The notes: generated by a model from the letters alone, not told the origin. Shown: positions 9,287-17,437, numbered from the stretch's first letter. The stretch: DNA of 46,093 nucleotides from Oscillibacter sp. (GCA_022652815.1 JALCRR010000014.1:1-46093), one strand, 5' to 3'. Program-made: numbers and translations.

Positions 9287-9319
9287 ATTGGAAAAGTCGA
9301 TGAAAGCGAGGGAAGATCG

Positions 9320-10252
9320 ATGGCGGATTTCACACTGAAACAGCTGGAAACCTTTGTGACTGTGGCGGAGCTGAACAGCTTTACCCGTGCGGCGGAGGAG
9401 CTTTATCTGACGCAGTCCACCATCAGCTCCCATATCAGCGCGCTGGAGGCGGCTTTGGATGCGCGGCTCTTTGCGCGGGATACCCGCAGAAACATTCAAC
9501 TGACCTCCGACGGGCAGCGGCTTTATCCGGCGGCCAAGCGTGTTTTGTCGGAATGCCGGGATCTCCGGGCAATCCAACAGGGGGAAACGATCCACCAGCC
9601 GCTGTCCCTGGGTGCCTCCACGGTTCCTGCGCAGTATCTGCTCCCCGATCTCCTATCCGGATTTTTAAAAGGCCACGCCGATTGCCGATACCTCCTCAAG
9701 CGGGGAGATTCCGCACAGATCCATGAGCTGCTGAAGGCGGGGGAGATCAGCATCGGCTTTGTGGGCGCGGAACAGGACCCGGAGCTTTTGACCTATGAAG
9801 CGCTTGCGGTTGACCGACTTGTGATGGTAACCGAGAACAGCGCCCGGTATCGGGCGCTGCACAGCAGCGGAGTCTGGGGGCGGGATTTGCTGGGTGAACC
9901 CACTGTTGCCCGGGAGGAGGGCTCCGGAACGGACCGCACGGTCAACGCCTATATGCACCAGATCGGGTTCCAGACGGCGCAGCTGCAAATCGTGGCGCGT
10001 ATTGATAACCCCGAAACCATCAAAGGCATGGTGGCACGGGGCGCAGGCGTCTCCGTCCTCTCGGCACTGGCTGTGCAGGAGGAGGTCCAAAGTGGAAAGC
10101 TGTTGGCATTTGAGATGGACGAAGAGGGCCTGCAGCGGAAAATTTATATGATCCGGCGAAAGGGCGAACTGCTTGGCACTACGGAACAGCAGTTTTGCCA
10201 ATTCGTGAAACGGGCAGCAAAGCTTCACTCCAACGAGGACGTTATTGATTAA
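9320..10252 (+). CDS. LysR-family regulator of the selenium/sulfur cluster
   Basis: 310 aa transcription factor. The first 65 residues form the LysR winged helix-turn-helix: LKQLETFVTVAELNSFTRAA followed by LTQSTISSHISALE, the recognition-helix region. The rest is a two-lobed periplasmic-binding-like sensor domain of usual length. ATG 9320 is preceded by GAGGGAAG at 7 bases; the open frame extends to 9245 but has no better site. It is transcribed away from the desulfurase-like gene and toward yedE, the usual arrangement for a LysR controlling its neighbours. LysR proteins of this context are known as selenium-metabolism-associated regulators. The effector could be a selenium or sulfur metabolite, which is inference. 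Confidence 0.9.
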   Translation: MADFTLKQLETFVTVAELNSFTRAAEELYLTQSTISSHISALEAALDARLFARDTRRNIQLTSDGQRLYPAAKRVLSECRDLRAIQQGETIHQPLSLGASTVPAQYLLPDLLSGFLKGHADCRYLLKRGDSAQIHELLKAGEISIGFVGAEQDPELLTYEALAVDRLVMVTENSARYRALHSSGVWGRDLLGEPTVAREEGSGTDRTVNAYMHQIGFQTAQLQIVARIDNPETIKGMVARGAGVSVLSALAVQEEVQSGKLLAFEMDEEGLQRKIYMIRRKGELLGTTEQQFCQFVKRAAKLHSNEDVID

Positions 10253-10267
10253 TTCAATAACGTCCTC
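10235..10267 (+). terminator. Terminator of the LysR gene
   Basis: Perfect 14 bp arms (10235-10248, 10254-10267) with loop TTAAT, followed by GCTTTATTT. The hairpin overlaps the last codons and the TAA of the LysR gene, so yedE must have its own promoter. Confidence 0.9.
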
Positions 10268-10301
10268 GCTTTATTTAAAATCTTTGTTGGACGATTCTAT
10301 G

Positions 10302-10327
10302 TCGCTATTTTATGATAAAAATAGCGA
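10302..10327. promoter_or_regulatory. Perfect palindrome upstream of yedE, candidate operator
   Basis: TCGCTATTTT (10302-10311) and AAAATAGCGA (10318-10327) form a perfect 10 bp inverted repeat with a 6-base centre. It lies 25 bp before the yedE start, after the terminator of the LysR gene. There is no T run after it, so it is not a terminator. It is a good candidate binding site for the LysR regulator or another dimeric regulator; which protein binds it is not shown. Confidence 0.6.
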
Positions 10328-10351
10328 ACTTAATACGAGAGGAGCAGAGAA

Positions 10352-11446
10352 ATGAAGAAGGTTAACTATCTGGTTATCAGTGCCGGAATTGCCGTGGGAA
10401 TTGCGGCACTGGTGCTAACTGCGCTGGGCAATCCGGCCAACATGGGATTTTGCATTGCCTGTTTTGAACGCGACATCGCGGGTGCGGTGGGGCTGCACAG
10501 CGCGGCCAAGGTCCAGTATCTTCGCCCGGAGATCATCGGTCTGGTGCTGGGCGCATTTTTGATGTCGGTGGCAACGAAGGAATTCCGGGCCAAGGCGGGT
10601 TCCGCCCCGGCCACCCGGTTTGTGCTGGGCGCATTCGTGATGATCGGCGCTCTGGTGTTTTTGGGCTGCCCGCTGCGTATGGTCATTCGACTGGGCGGCG
10701 GTGACTTGAATGCGGTCGTTGGTCTGGTGGGATTTGTTGCGGGCATCGCCATCGGCGTTGTTTTCCTCAAGAAAGGCTTCACACTCCAGCGTGCCTATGC
10801 GGTCAGCACCGTGGAAGGCAGCGTGCTGCCCGTTGTCATGACGGGTTTGCTGATTCTCGGCCTTGCGGCTCCCGCACTGTTCCATGCCAGCACGGAAGGC
10901 CCCGGCTCCAAGCACGCCCCGGCACTGATTGCGCTTGTGATCGCGCTAGTTGTGGGCGCGCTGGCGCAGAAGGCGAGACTGTGCATGGTGGGCGGCATCC
11001 GCGATCTGATGCTCTTCCGTGACGCAAGTCTTCTGTATGGCTTTGTGGCAATTTTTGCAACGGTTCTGGTGGGCAATCTGATTCTGGGTAACTTCCATCT
11101 GGGCTTTGCTGCCCAGCCCATTGCCCACAGCAGCGAGCTGTGGAACCTTCTGGGTATGGTGCTGGTTGGCTGGGGCTCTGTCCTGCTGGGCGGCTGCCCG
11201 CTGCGTCAGCTGATTCTGGCCGGCGAGGGCAACGGCGACTCCGCCGTCACCGTGTTCGGCATGATTTTGGGCGCAGCTTCGGCACACAACTTTGGCCTTG
11301 CGGGCAACCCCGATTCTCTCAATGAAGCCAAAGAGCTGGTGGTTGGCGGAATCGGCACGGCGGGAAAGATCGCCGTGATTCTGGGCGTGGTTGTCCTGCT
11401 GGCAATTTCGCTGATAAATTCCCGTCAGGAGGTAGAAGCAAAATGA
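10352..11446 (+). CDS. yedE: YedE-type selenium/sulfur transport membrane protein
   Basis: 364 aa protein with about nine or ten transmembrane segments. Two YeeE/YedE half-repeats are visible: LGCPLRMVIRLGGGDLNAVVG and the later GGCPLRQLILAGEGNGDSAV. The conserved cysteines in GFCIACFERDIAG, in RLCMVGGIRD and in the two GCPLR motifs are those expected to relay a sulfur or selenium species through the membrane. The ribosome site GAGAGGAG lies 8 bases before ATG. It overlaps the tusA-like gene by 4 bp (ATGA). YedE proteins next to TusA-like and DUF3343 proteins are known as a selenium-metabolism marker; direct selenium transport remains inferred. Thiosulfate uptake, as for related YeeE, is the alternative. 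Confidence 0.9.
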   Translation: MKKVNYLVISAGIAVGIAALVLTALGNPANMGFCIACFERDIAGAVGLHSAAKVQYLRPEIIGLVLGAFLMSVATKEFRAKAGSAPATRFVLGAFVMIGALVFLGCPLRMVIRLGGGDLNAVVGLVGFVAGIAIGVVFLKKGFTLQRAYAVSTVEGSVLPVVMTGLLILGLAAPALFHASTEGPGSKHAPALIALVIALVVGALAQKARLCMVGGIRDLMLFRDASLLYGFVAIFATVLVGNLILGNFHLGFAAQPIAHSSELWNLLGMVLVGWGSVLLGGCPLRQLILAGEGNGDSAVTVFGMILGAASAHNFGLAGNPDSLNEAKELVVGGIGTAGKIAVILGVVVLLAISLINSRQEVEAK

Positions 11447-11646
11447 TTGATGCAAGAGGATACGTATGCCCCATGCCGGTGATTCTGGTACAAAAAGAAG
11501 TCAAGGCCCACGCTCCGCAGACCATGGAGGTCATGGTGGACAATTCATGCTCCGTGGAGAACGTGACCCGCTTCGGCTCCAGTCAAGGCTATCAGGTGTC
11601 CGTAAAGCCGCAGGGACAGGACTTTTTGCTGACACTGAGCAAATGA
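11443..11646 (+). CDS. TusA-like sulfur/selenium carrier (YedF N-terminal type)
   Basis: 67 aa, a complete SirA/TusA domain. The motif GYVCPMPVIL has the CPxP cysteine that carries persulfide (or perselenide) in this family. The usual beta-alpha-beta pattern follows, ending FLLTLSK. In many selenium clusters this domain is fused to a second DsrE-like domain as YedF (about 200 aa); here it stands alone. It overlaps yedE by 4 bp and the DUF3343 gene by 4 bp, so the three are translationally coupled. It probably accepts sulfur or selenium from the desulfurase-like enzyme or from YedE and passes it on; the partner is inferred from position. Confidence 0.88.
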   Translation: MIDARGYVCPMPVILVQKEVKAHAPQTMEVMVDNSCSVENVTRFGSSQGYQVSVKPQGQDFLLTLSK

Positions 11647-11885
11647 ATCAGTACATAGCGACCTTCCACACCCACGTTTCGGCCCTGATTACCACCCGCA
11701 CACTGACCCAGAATGGCATTTCTGCGCGGATGGCTCCGGTTCCGAGAAAGCTGAGCTCTTCCTGTGGAACCTGTATCCTGTATGCTGCGGACGATCCCCA
11801 GCAGGAAAAAATGGACCGCGATGTGGAGCACATTTATCGGATTTCTCCACAGAATCAATACGAATTGCTTTTTCAAAATCTGTGA
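11643..11885 (+). CDS. DUF3343 putative Se/S carrier protein
   Basis: 80 aa soluble protein. ATG 11643 overlaps the tusA-like stop (ATGA). The segment MAPVPRKLSSSCGTCILY matches the conserved P-x-PR-x-LSSSCG motif of DUF3343, annotated as a putative Se/S carrier. SCGTC gives a pair of cysteines two residues apart that could bind a chalcogen or metal. It ends the yedE operon, just before a strong hairpin. The role as a carrier is proposed for the family; I infer that it cooperates with the TusA-like protein and the desulfurase. Confidence 0.85.
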   Translation: MNQYIATFHTHVSALITTRTLTQNGISARMAPVPRKLSSSCGTCILYAADDPQQEKMDRDVEHIYRISPQNQYELLFQNL

Positions 11886-11918
11886 TGCGGCTTGCAAAAG
11901 CGGCCATCTCATTGCTGA

Positions 11919-11961
11919 GATCCCCCCGGACAGAACCTGTGCAGGTCTGTCCGGGGGGATC
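11919..11961. terminator. Terminator between yedE operon and spoVB-type gene
   Basis: GC-rich 16 bp perfect arms (11919-11934, 11946-11961) with an 11-base loop, followed by GTGTTATTT. It lies between convergent genes and can serve either strand, though the T run is weak. Confidence 0.8.
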
Positions 11962-11985
11962 GTGTTATTTGGGAAAACGGCGTTG

Positions 11986-13521
11986 TCAATTTGCTTTTGT
12001 CAGAGATCGAAGCCAGACCACATCCTCCTTTGAAATGCAGGAGGTGAGCCGGAGAAGTCCCCAAAAGTTGAGAAGCGTGATGCAGCACCTAAGGACGGGG
12101 TGGAGAGAGACTTCCCGCGTGAAGCTGAACAGATTCCACGCTGCAAATGTAACAATGGACGCCCCAATCATACACAGTAGAATTTTGCCCAGATCCCAGA
12201 CGCCAAGCTCCAGCCGGGCACTGGAGGCAACCCCTCGGATACTCAAGCAGAACTTCAAAGCGGCGGAGGCAAAGGTCGCAATCAGATATCCGCCCACGCC
12301 AAATCGCGGAAGCAGAATCCATAGGAGAAAAATATCCACAGCAGATCCATACAGATCGTTTTTCAGAGAATAGACCTGCTTCCCAAGCCCCTTGAGAATC
12401 ATGTCAAACAAAAGATCCAGATACAGCAGCGGCGCCAAAAAGGCCAGAATGCGCAAATAAGGTGCAATGTCGGTGCTGTGGAAGAAGAGCATTCCCAGCT
12501 CCCGGGAAAAGTTCCAGAAAAACCAGGCAATTCCCACGGAGAGAATCAGCTCAATTCGCACAACCCGATTTACCATATAGTTTAGGTGGCGGATATGTCC
12601 GCTTGCCTGACTGGCCGCCAGCTCCGGCAAAAGCAGCTCCAGCGGGGGAACCATCATTTGCGCCGGAAATAGCAGCAGCGGCATCACCATTCCGTGAATC
12701 AACCCAAAAATGGACAGAGCCACGGCTTCCGTGGCTCCGCCCTGCCGCAGACCCAGCGGAATTAAAAGATTTTCGACAGCGCGGGTTCCTGTGGCTGCCA
12801 GCATACTGCCTGCAATCGGTATCGCCGTGGACAGCATGCGCCGGGACAGTCCAGCTGCGCACACGCCGCCCTTGCGCAGGCGCTCCATCGCGTCTCGGCG
12901 ATAGAGGATGTATTGCAAAACGCAGGAGAGGGCTTCCCCAATACCCGAACTCAATGCGATGGCGGCGCAGGAGCCGGACAGGCCAAGAGATGCCACGCGG
13001 CGCAGCAGGAAAACGGCAACGCCCAGCTCCACCGCCTGCTCCAAAATTTGGGTAACTGCCACGTCGTACGCCCGATCTACAGCAACAAAATAGCCGTTGA
13101 AAACGGCTGACAGCGCCACAAAGGGAAGATTCCAGGCGAATACCCGGAGGGCAAGAATGGTGCGGGGGTCTTTCAACAGCACGGTTCCCAGCCATGGCGC
13201 ACTGAAAGACAGCACCACCATGGCACCGGCTCCGGAAATCAGACCAAAGAGCAGGCAGACTCTGGCAACCCGTACCGCTCCCGCAAAATGGCGGCTGGCC
13301 AGCTCCTGCGCTGCCAGCCGCGACACGGTTAGGCGCAGGCCCATGGTGGCCAGCGCGGTTGAAAACAGCTGAAGCGTCGCGGTGAGCTGCAACAGACCCA
13401 TTCCCTCCGGCCCCAACACCTTGGCCAGATACGTGCGAAACAGCAGAGCGAGCGTCTGCAATCCCAGTGCGGCTGCGCAAAGAATCAGCGAATTGACGAG
13501 TAAAACTTTTGAGCGTATCAA
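11986..13521 (-). CDS. spoVB: SpoVB-type polysaccharide/lipid flippase (MOP superfamily)
   Basis: 511 aa integral membrane protein with about 14 hydrophobic segments. The N-terminal pattern LFRTYLAKVLGPEGMGLLQL is the hallmark of the SpoVB/MurJ/RfbX group of the MOP exporter family, and RLTVSRLAAQELA follows as in SpoVB. In Bacillus, SpoVB acts in spore cortex synthesis, probably flipping a lipid-linked precursor. The start is TTG at 13521, with GAGGCGG about 10 bases before it. It follows the tocopherol cyclase-like gene by 58 bp without a visible terminator, so the two may be co-transcribed. A general polysaccharide export role cannot be ruled out; the symbol reflects the best family match. 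Confidence 0.82.
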   Translation of the reverse strand: MIRSKVLLVNSLILCAAALGLQTLALLFRTYLAKVLGPEGMGLLQLTATLQLFSTALATMGLRLTVSRLAAQELASRHFAGAVRVARVCLLFGLISGAGAMVVLSFSAPWLGTVLLKDPRTILALRVFAWNLPFVALSAVFNGYFVAVDRAYDVAVTQILEQAVELGVAVFLLRRVASLGLSGSCAAIALSSGIGEALSCVLQYILYRRDAMERLRKGGVCAAGLSRRMLSTAIPIAGSMLAATGTRAVENLLIPLGLRQGGATEAVALSIFGLIHGMVMPLLLFPAQMMVPPLELLLPELAASQASGHIRHLNYMVNRVVRIELILSVGIAWFFWNFSRELGMLFFHSTDIAPYLRILAFLAPLLYLDLLFDMILKGLGKQVYSLKNDLYGSAVDIFLLWILLPRFGVGGYLIATFASAALKFCLSIRGVASSARLELGVWDLGKILLCMIGASIVTFAAWNLFSFTREVSLHPVLRCCITLLNFWGLLRLTSCISKEDVVWLRSLTKAN

Positions 13522-13579
13522 ATTGGCAGCACCGCCTCTTCTTCGTGTGTTTCAACTTATGAAGAGCCGGGCGCTTTAT

Positions 13580-14449
13580 TCATCGTTCGTCTTGAAAAGG
13601 TTCCGCTGCGGACACGGATGGGAGTTCCTCCGGCATAACGGATTCACAGGCGGCGTGGCAGCTGCGCAGGTCAAGGATCAGCCGACCCCGCTCCCACATG
13701 CGGACATGAATCGCCGTGTCGACGCTCTCTCGGATTGTGCCGGACATGTGCCCTTGAACGGGAGCGCGCAGAGAATGCCCACTGCCGGAGGGACTTGCGT
13801 CAATTTCCAACAGGAGAGTTCCCTGGGAAAGGCAGATGTGCCGGCTGTTCGCTGCGTGAATGCGGACGCCCTTGTAGGTGGCCAGCCGATATTCCCGACC
13901 ACCGGCAATGATGGCGCAGATACAGCCGGTAAAACTCCTGCCGCAAAACGGAATATGGGCGACGGACACCATGATGGAGCATGGCGCGGGAAAGTCATTG
14001 CACTGAAGCCACAGGTAAGAGCTTGGAAAGGATGTGCCGCTGTCTTTTTCAATATATCCGGCTCCGCCGTCAAAGTCGTGCACATTTCCGTCAATGGTGA
14101 TGCTGCCCACCAGAGAATGCGCCATACTGATTACCCCATGGCGGCATTCCATGGGAAAGAAGCGAAAAGGCCCCATGATATCGGACCGAAGCGGAGTCAG
14201 TGGTCCGTAGAAAATCTGCCCGGAGACACCGGGCAGGTCAATTTTGCAGCCGCGCCAGGAGAACAGGCAATTTCCCGCCCGAATGACGCTGCCGGTCACG
14301 GAAAGCTCCGGCACGTCGAACTGCCGGGAGCCTCCGGCGGAGATCATTTGGATAAACGCACCGTTTTCCGCCCGACCGGGGATAAAGGCAACCGTGTCTC
14401 CCACTTTTTGATGCTTGAAATACCAGCCCTCAAAGCCCTTATTCCACAT
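13580..14449 (-). CDS. Tocopherol cyclase-like protein
   Basis: 289 aa. The N terminus (KGFEGWYFKHQ) and the motifs GPFRFFPMECRHG, SMAHSLVGSI and GYIEKDSGTSFPSSYLWLQ match the tocopherol cyclase-like family, which has a lipocalin-like beta-barrel architecture. Plant and cyanobacterial members close the chromanol ring of vitamin E, but tocopherol synthesis is not expected in an anaerobic Firmicute, so here it probably binds or modifies another hydrophobic molecule. The start lies inside the end of the FAD/Rieske gene (11 bp overlap), so the two are translationally coupled and probably work together. No signal peptide is seen. Substrate unknown. Confidence 0.82.
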   Translation of the reverse strand: MWNKGFEGWYFKHQKVGDTVAFIPGRAENGAFIQMISAGGSRQFDVPELSVTGSVIRAGNCLFSWRGCKIDLPGVSGQIFYGPLTPLRSDIMGPFRFFPMECRHGVISMAHSLVGSITIDGNVHDFDGGAGYIEKDSGTSFPSSYLWLQCNDFPAPCSIMVSVAHIPFCGRSFTGCICAIIAGGREYRLATYKGVRIHAANSRHICLSQGTLLLEIDASPSGSGHSLRAPVQGHMSGTIRESVDTAIHVRMWERGRLILDLRSCHAACESVMPEELPSVSAAEPFQDER

Positions 14450-15740
14450 GGCTGTCCCTCATAGCGGGATTGTCGATGAGCCGCCCGTGCGCATCAAAAC
14501 GTGAGCCGTGACAAGGACAGTCCCAACTGTGCTCGGCGGCGTTCCACTTGAGGGCGCAGCCCAAATGAGAACAGCGCTTTGCAGTGGGCGAGACAAAGTC
14601 CAACAGCGTGGTGCCGAGATTGGAAAAGAGCTGGCCGGAGAGCATGCTTCTGTCGGGCGCAAAGGCCGGGGCAAAACGGTTTTCCCGGCACAAAATCAGA
14701 TCCACCAGAATCTGGGAAGCTGCCATGGAGGTGGTCATGCCCCAGAGATTGAAACCTGACGCCACATAGACATTCGGCAAGCCTGCACTGTATGGCCCGA
14801 TATAGGGCACGCCGTCCAGACTGACACAGTCTTGATTGGCCCAGGCATATACTTCTTTTGCCTGCGGAAAATACCGCCGGGCAAACGCTCTGAGGGCGGA
14901 AAAACACGCGCCCTTCCCGCCGGTGCGGTGGTCGCCTCCGCCGATGAGCAGAAGCCCGTTGTAGTTGCGCAGATAGACGCCGTTTTCTCCGATATCCTCT
15001 ATGGTGCAGCCCAGATCGAGCGCGTTTTCCAAGGCAATGACATAGGAGCGCTTTTGATAGAGCTTCATGAAATAAAGGCCGTGGCTGTTGAGAAAGGGAT
15101 AGTGGGTGGCGATGATGACCTTTTTAGCCCGAATGCGTCCTTGCGGGGTGACGGCGGTTGTGCCCTCCAACTTTTGAACAAAGGTGTTTTCCAAAATGTT
15201 TAAGCCCCTTGCCGCGCCGTATAGAAACTTCAGCGGGTGAAACTGGGCCATGCCGGGATAGCGTACCGCTCCGGCAACGGGGAAGGGCAGCGGTGTTTGC
15301 GTGGTAAATTCGCCGTCAAACCCTAGAGAGCGAACGGCCTTTGCCTCGCGCTCCATCAGCGCTCGGTCATGCAGGGAATACATCACCGACGGCTTTTCCT
15401 CAAAATCACAGGAAATGCAGTGGGACAGCATACGGAATTGCTGCACCGCCTGCAAATTGGCCTCCAGATAGAGCTGTGCGTTCTCCTGCCCGGATTTTTG
15501 AATCATGTCTTGATACAGCGTGTCGTGCTGCGCGGTCAGGACGGCGGTGGTGCCTTTTGTGATGCCGCTGCCGATCTGCCGGCCTTCCACCAAAATATAA
15601 TCGACCCCTTTTTCTTTTAGCTTCAAGGCACACAAAATGCCCGCCATGCCGCCGCCAATCACCAGCACCTCGGTTTCAAGGTCTCCGTTCAGAGCCGGAA
15701 AAACCGGCGGAGTGATCTCATTTGTCCATAAAAATTCCAT
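14439..15740 (-). CDS. FAD-dependent oxidoreductase with C-terminal Rieske domain
   Basis: 433 aa. The N-terminal segment TEVLVIGGGMAGILCALKLKE is a dinucleotide-binding GxGxxG fold of the DAO/DadA type, followed by KGTTAVLTAQHD near the flavin. Near the C terminus CSHLGCALKW and CPCHGSRFD (about residues 393-421) form an intact C-x-H...C-x2-H Rieske 2Fe-2S site. Such fusions are known in Firmicutes as FAD-dependent oxidoreductases with a Rieske domain; their substrates are mostly unknown. The ribosome site GGAGG is 8 bases before ATG. It overlaps the tocopherol cyclase-like gene by 11 bp. No transmembrane segment is seen, so it is probably cytoplasmic. An iron-sulfur/flavin redox step on a lipophilic substrate is inferred from the neighbour. 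Confidence 0.88.
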   Translation of the reverse strand: MEFLWTNEITPPVFPALNGDLETEVLVIGGGMAGILCALKLKEKGVDYILVEGRQIGSGITKGTTAVLTAQHDTLYQDMIQKSGQENAQLYLEANLQAVQQFRMLSHCISCDFEEKPSVMYSLHDRALMEREAKAVRSLGFDGEFTTQTPLPFPVAGAVRYPGMAQFHPLKFLYGAARGLNILENTFVQKLEGTTAVTPQGRIRAKKVIIATHYPFLNSHGLYFMKLYQKRSYVIALENALDLGCTIEDIGENGVYLRNYNGLLLIGGGDHRTGGKGACFSALRAFARRYFPQAKEVYAWANQDCVSLDGVPYIGPYSAGLPNVYVASGFNLWGMTTSMAASQILVDLILCRENRFAPAFAPDRSMLSGQLFSNLGTTLLDFVSPTAKRCSHLGCALKWNAAEHSWDCPCHGSRFDAHGRLIDNPAMRDSHVE

Positions 15741-15853
15741 ACTACATGCCTCCGTTTGGAATAGTATGGGCGGATTTCACCGAAATCATGACATTTGAGA
15801 GAGTAGCATGTGGGACTTCACTGACGTGGGTCTTGAAAACGGAAAACAATTTG

Positions 15854-15882
15854 TCGACAGGCACTGATTTTTCCACTATAAT
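15854..15882 (+). promoter_or_regulatory. Sigma-A promoter of pepT
   Basis: TCGACA (15854-15859), a 17 bp spacer and a perfect TATAAT (15877-15882). Transcription would start about 35 bases before the pepT start codon. Confidence 0.75.
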
Positions 15883-15922
15883 ATCGGTAAAATAATTGAA
15901 ATTTACAAAAGGATGCGGTTAC

Positions 15923-17131
15923 ATGGACGTTATTTCCCGTTTTCTACGGTATATTGCCTTTGACACACAATCTGTCGAAGATAGCGACACCTTTCCCAGT
16001 GCGAAGAAGGAACGGCTGCTGGGTGAATTTTTGGCGCAGGATCTTCAGACCATCGGTCTTTCAGACGTCTATCTGGATGAATGGGGCTATGTATATGGGC
16101 GCCTTCCTGCCACCGTCGGTTGTGAAGCGCTGCCCGCGATGGGACTGATTGCCCACATGGATACCTCTCCAGATGCGCCGGGAGCCAATATTCAGGCGCG
16201 GCGGGTGCCGTATCAAAAGGGCAATCTCAAGCTGAATGCGGCGGGGGAATTCATCGATGAAGAGACGCTGCGCCCTTATTGCGGGCAGGAACTGCTGGTC
16301 ACGGACGGAACGACGCTGTTGGGCGCCGACGATAAGGCCGGCGCGGCGGAAATTTTTACCGCCATGGAGTACCTTATCGGCCATCCGGAAATTGCCCATG
16401 GCCCTATTGCAGTTGCCGTTACGCCGGACGAGGAAGTGGGTCGGGGGACAGAGCATTTCGACCTAAAACGCTTTGGCGCGCAGAGCGCTTATACGGTGGA
16501 CGGCGGCGCACTGGGCGAAATCGAATATGAAAATTTCAATGCGGCCAATGCCCAAGTGGAGTTTCACGGCCTCAACATCCATCCCGGTGAGGCAAAAAAT
16601 CGGATGCGCAATGCCATTTTGCTGGCCCAGGAGTTTTTAAATCTGATGCCTCCGGCTGAAACACCGGAGCACACGGAGAAGTACGAGGGTTTTTACCATG
16701 TCAATCGGATCAGCGGCGATGAGAGTGCCGCTGCCCTCAATCTGCTGATTCGGGATCATGACCGGGAAAAGTTTGAGCAGCGCAAGGTTTGCCTGCAGGA
16801 CATGGCAGATTATCTGAACCGGAAGTATGGCAATGGTACCGTGGACGTGCTGATCCGGGACAGCTATTACAATATGCGGGAGAAGATTGAGCCCCACATG
16901 GAGCTGATAGATCGAGCCTGCGCGGCTATGCGCAGCTGCGGCATCGAACCGCAGATCGTGCCTATTCGCGGCGGAACGGACGGCGCGAAGCTGTCCTATG
17001 AGGGGCTGCCTTGCCCTAATTTGTGTACCGGCGGAGTCAACTTCCACAGTGTGCGGGAATTTATCCCGACGGCGGCGATGGAAAAAATGGTACGGATTCT
17101 GACCGCACTTGTGCAGCAGAATGAAAGGTAA
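15923..17131 (+). CDS. pepT: Peptidase T (tripeptide aminopeptidase)
   Basis: 402 aa cytoplasmic zinc peptidase of family M20 that removes the N-terminal residue from tripeptides. All expected ligands are visible: LIAHMDTSPD (His and catalytic Asp), LLGADDKAGAA (bridging Asp), TPDEEVGRG (catalytic Glu-Glu), YTVDGG and the final histidine in TGGVNFHSVREF. RGGTDGAKLS is the usual substrate-binding segment. Length is normal for PepT. ATG 15923 has AAAAGGA about 10 bases upstream; the in-frame TTG at 15896 has no site. It is a single-gene unit with its own promoter and a terminator 5 bp after the stop. Confidence 0.95.
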   Translation: MDVISRFLRYIAFDTQSVEDSDTFPSAKKERLLGEFLAQDLQTIGLSDVYLDEWGYVYGRLPATVGCEALPAMGLIAHMDTSPDAPGANIQARRVPYQKGNLKLNAAGEFIDEETLRPYCGQELLVTDGTTLLGADDKAGAAEIFTAMEYLIGHPEIAHGPIAVAVTPDEEVGRGTEHFDLKRFGAQSAYTVDGGALGEIEYENFNAANAQVEFHGLNIHPGEAKNRMRNAILLAQEFLNLMPPAETPEHTEKYEGFYHVNRISGDESAAALNLLIRDHDREKFEQRKVCLQDMADYLNRKYGNGTVDVLIRDSYYNMREKIEPHMELIDRACAAMRSCGIEPQIVPIRGGTDGAKLSYEGLPCPNLCTGGVNFHSVREFIPTAAMEKMVRILTALVQQNER

Positions 17132-17135
17132 AAGT

Positions 17136-17169
17136 ACAGCAGCCTGTGGAGATTTCCACGGGCTGCTGT
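17136..17169 (+). terminator. Terminator of pepT
   Basis: 15 bp arms 17136-17150 and 17155-17169 (one T-G pair), loop GATT, followed by TTCAATAGTTTT. The convergent HPr-like gene ends 25 bp further on, so it may serve both. Confidence 0.85.
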
Positions 17170-17194
17170 TTCAATAGTTTTACAGATATGAAAT

Positions 17195-17437
17195 TCAGAT
17201 GAGTGCAGACTTGATTGCTTCAACAGCCTGCTTTTCATCGCTGCCGGTGGCTTCAATGCAAACGTGCATATCCAGATGCAGATCAAGCGCAATCATGCTC
17301 ATCAGACTTTTGGCGTTGACCTGAAAATCGTCCGTTTTCACCAGAATGGTGCTGGAAAACTCATTGGCGGTGCGGACAAGGCCTGTGATGGTATTACGGC
17401 TAATTTCTCTGTTAATCGCAATTTCTTCGCGAAGCAT
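17195..17437 (-). CDS. HPr-like (Crh-like) protein lacking the active histidine
   Basis: 80 aa, full length for an HPr fold. The segment VNAKSLMSMIALDL aligns with the regulatory Ser-46 region of HPr (Ser-44 here) and EATGSDEKQAVEAIKSAL aligns with the last helix. Where HPr has GIHARPAT with phosphorylatable His-15, this protein reads EISRNTITG (Ser-13), so it cannot accept phosphate from Enzyme I in the usual way. Such His-less homologues resemble Bacillus Crh, a catabolite co-regulator phosphorylated on serine by HPr kinase. GGAGGGG lies 7 bases before ATG. It is a single gene behind an extended -10 promoter. A regulatory role is inferred; whether an HPr kinase exists cannot be judged from this window. 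Confidence 0.85.
   Translation of the reverse strand: MLREEIAINREISRNTITGLVRTANEFSSTILVKTDDFQVNAKSLMSMIALDLHLDMHVCIEATGSDEKQAVEAIKSALI

Noticed and set aside
12551-13555. Minus-strand open frame of 334 codons in another frame of the flippase gene
   Set aside because: It overlaps a clear membrane protein and has a low-complexity, arginine-rich composition.
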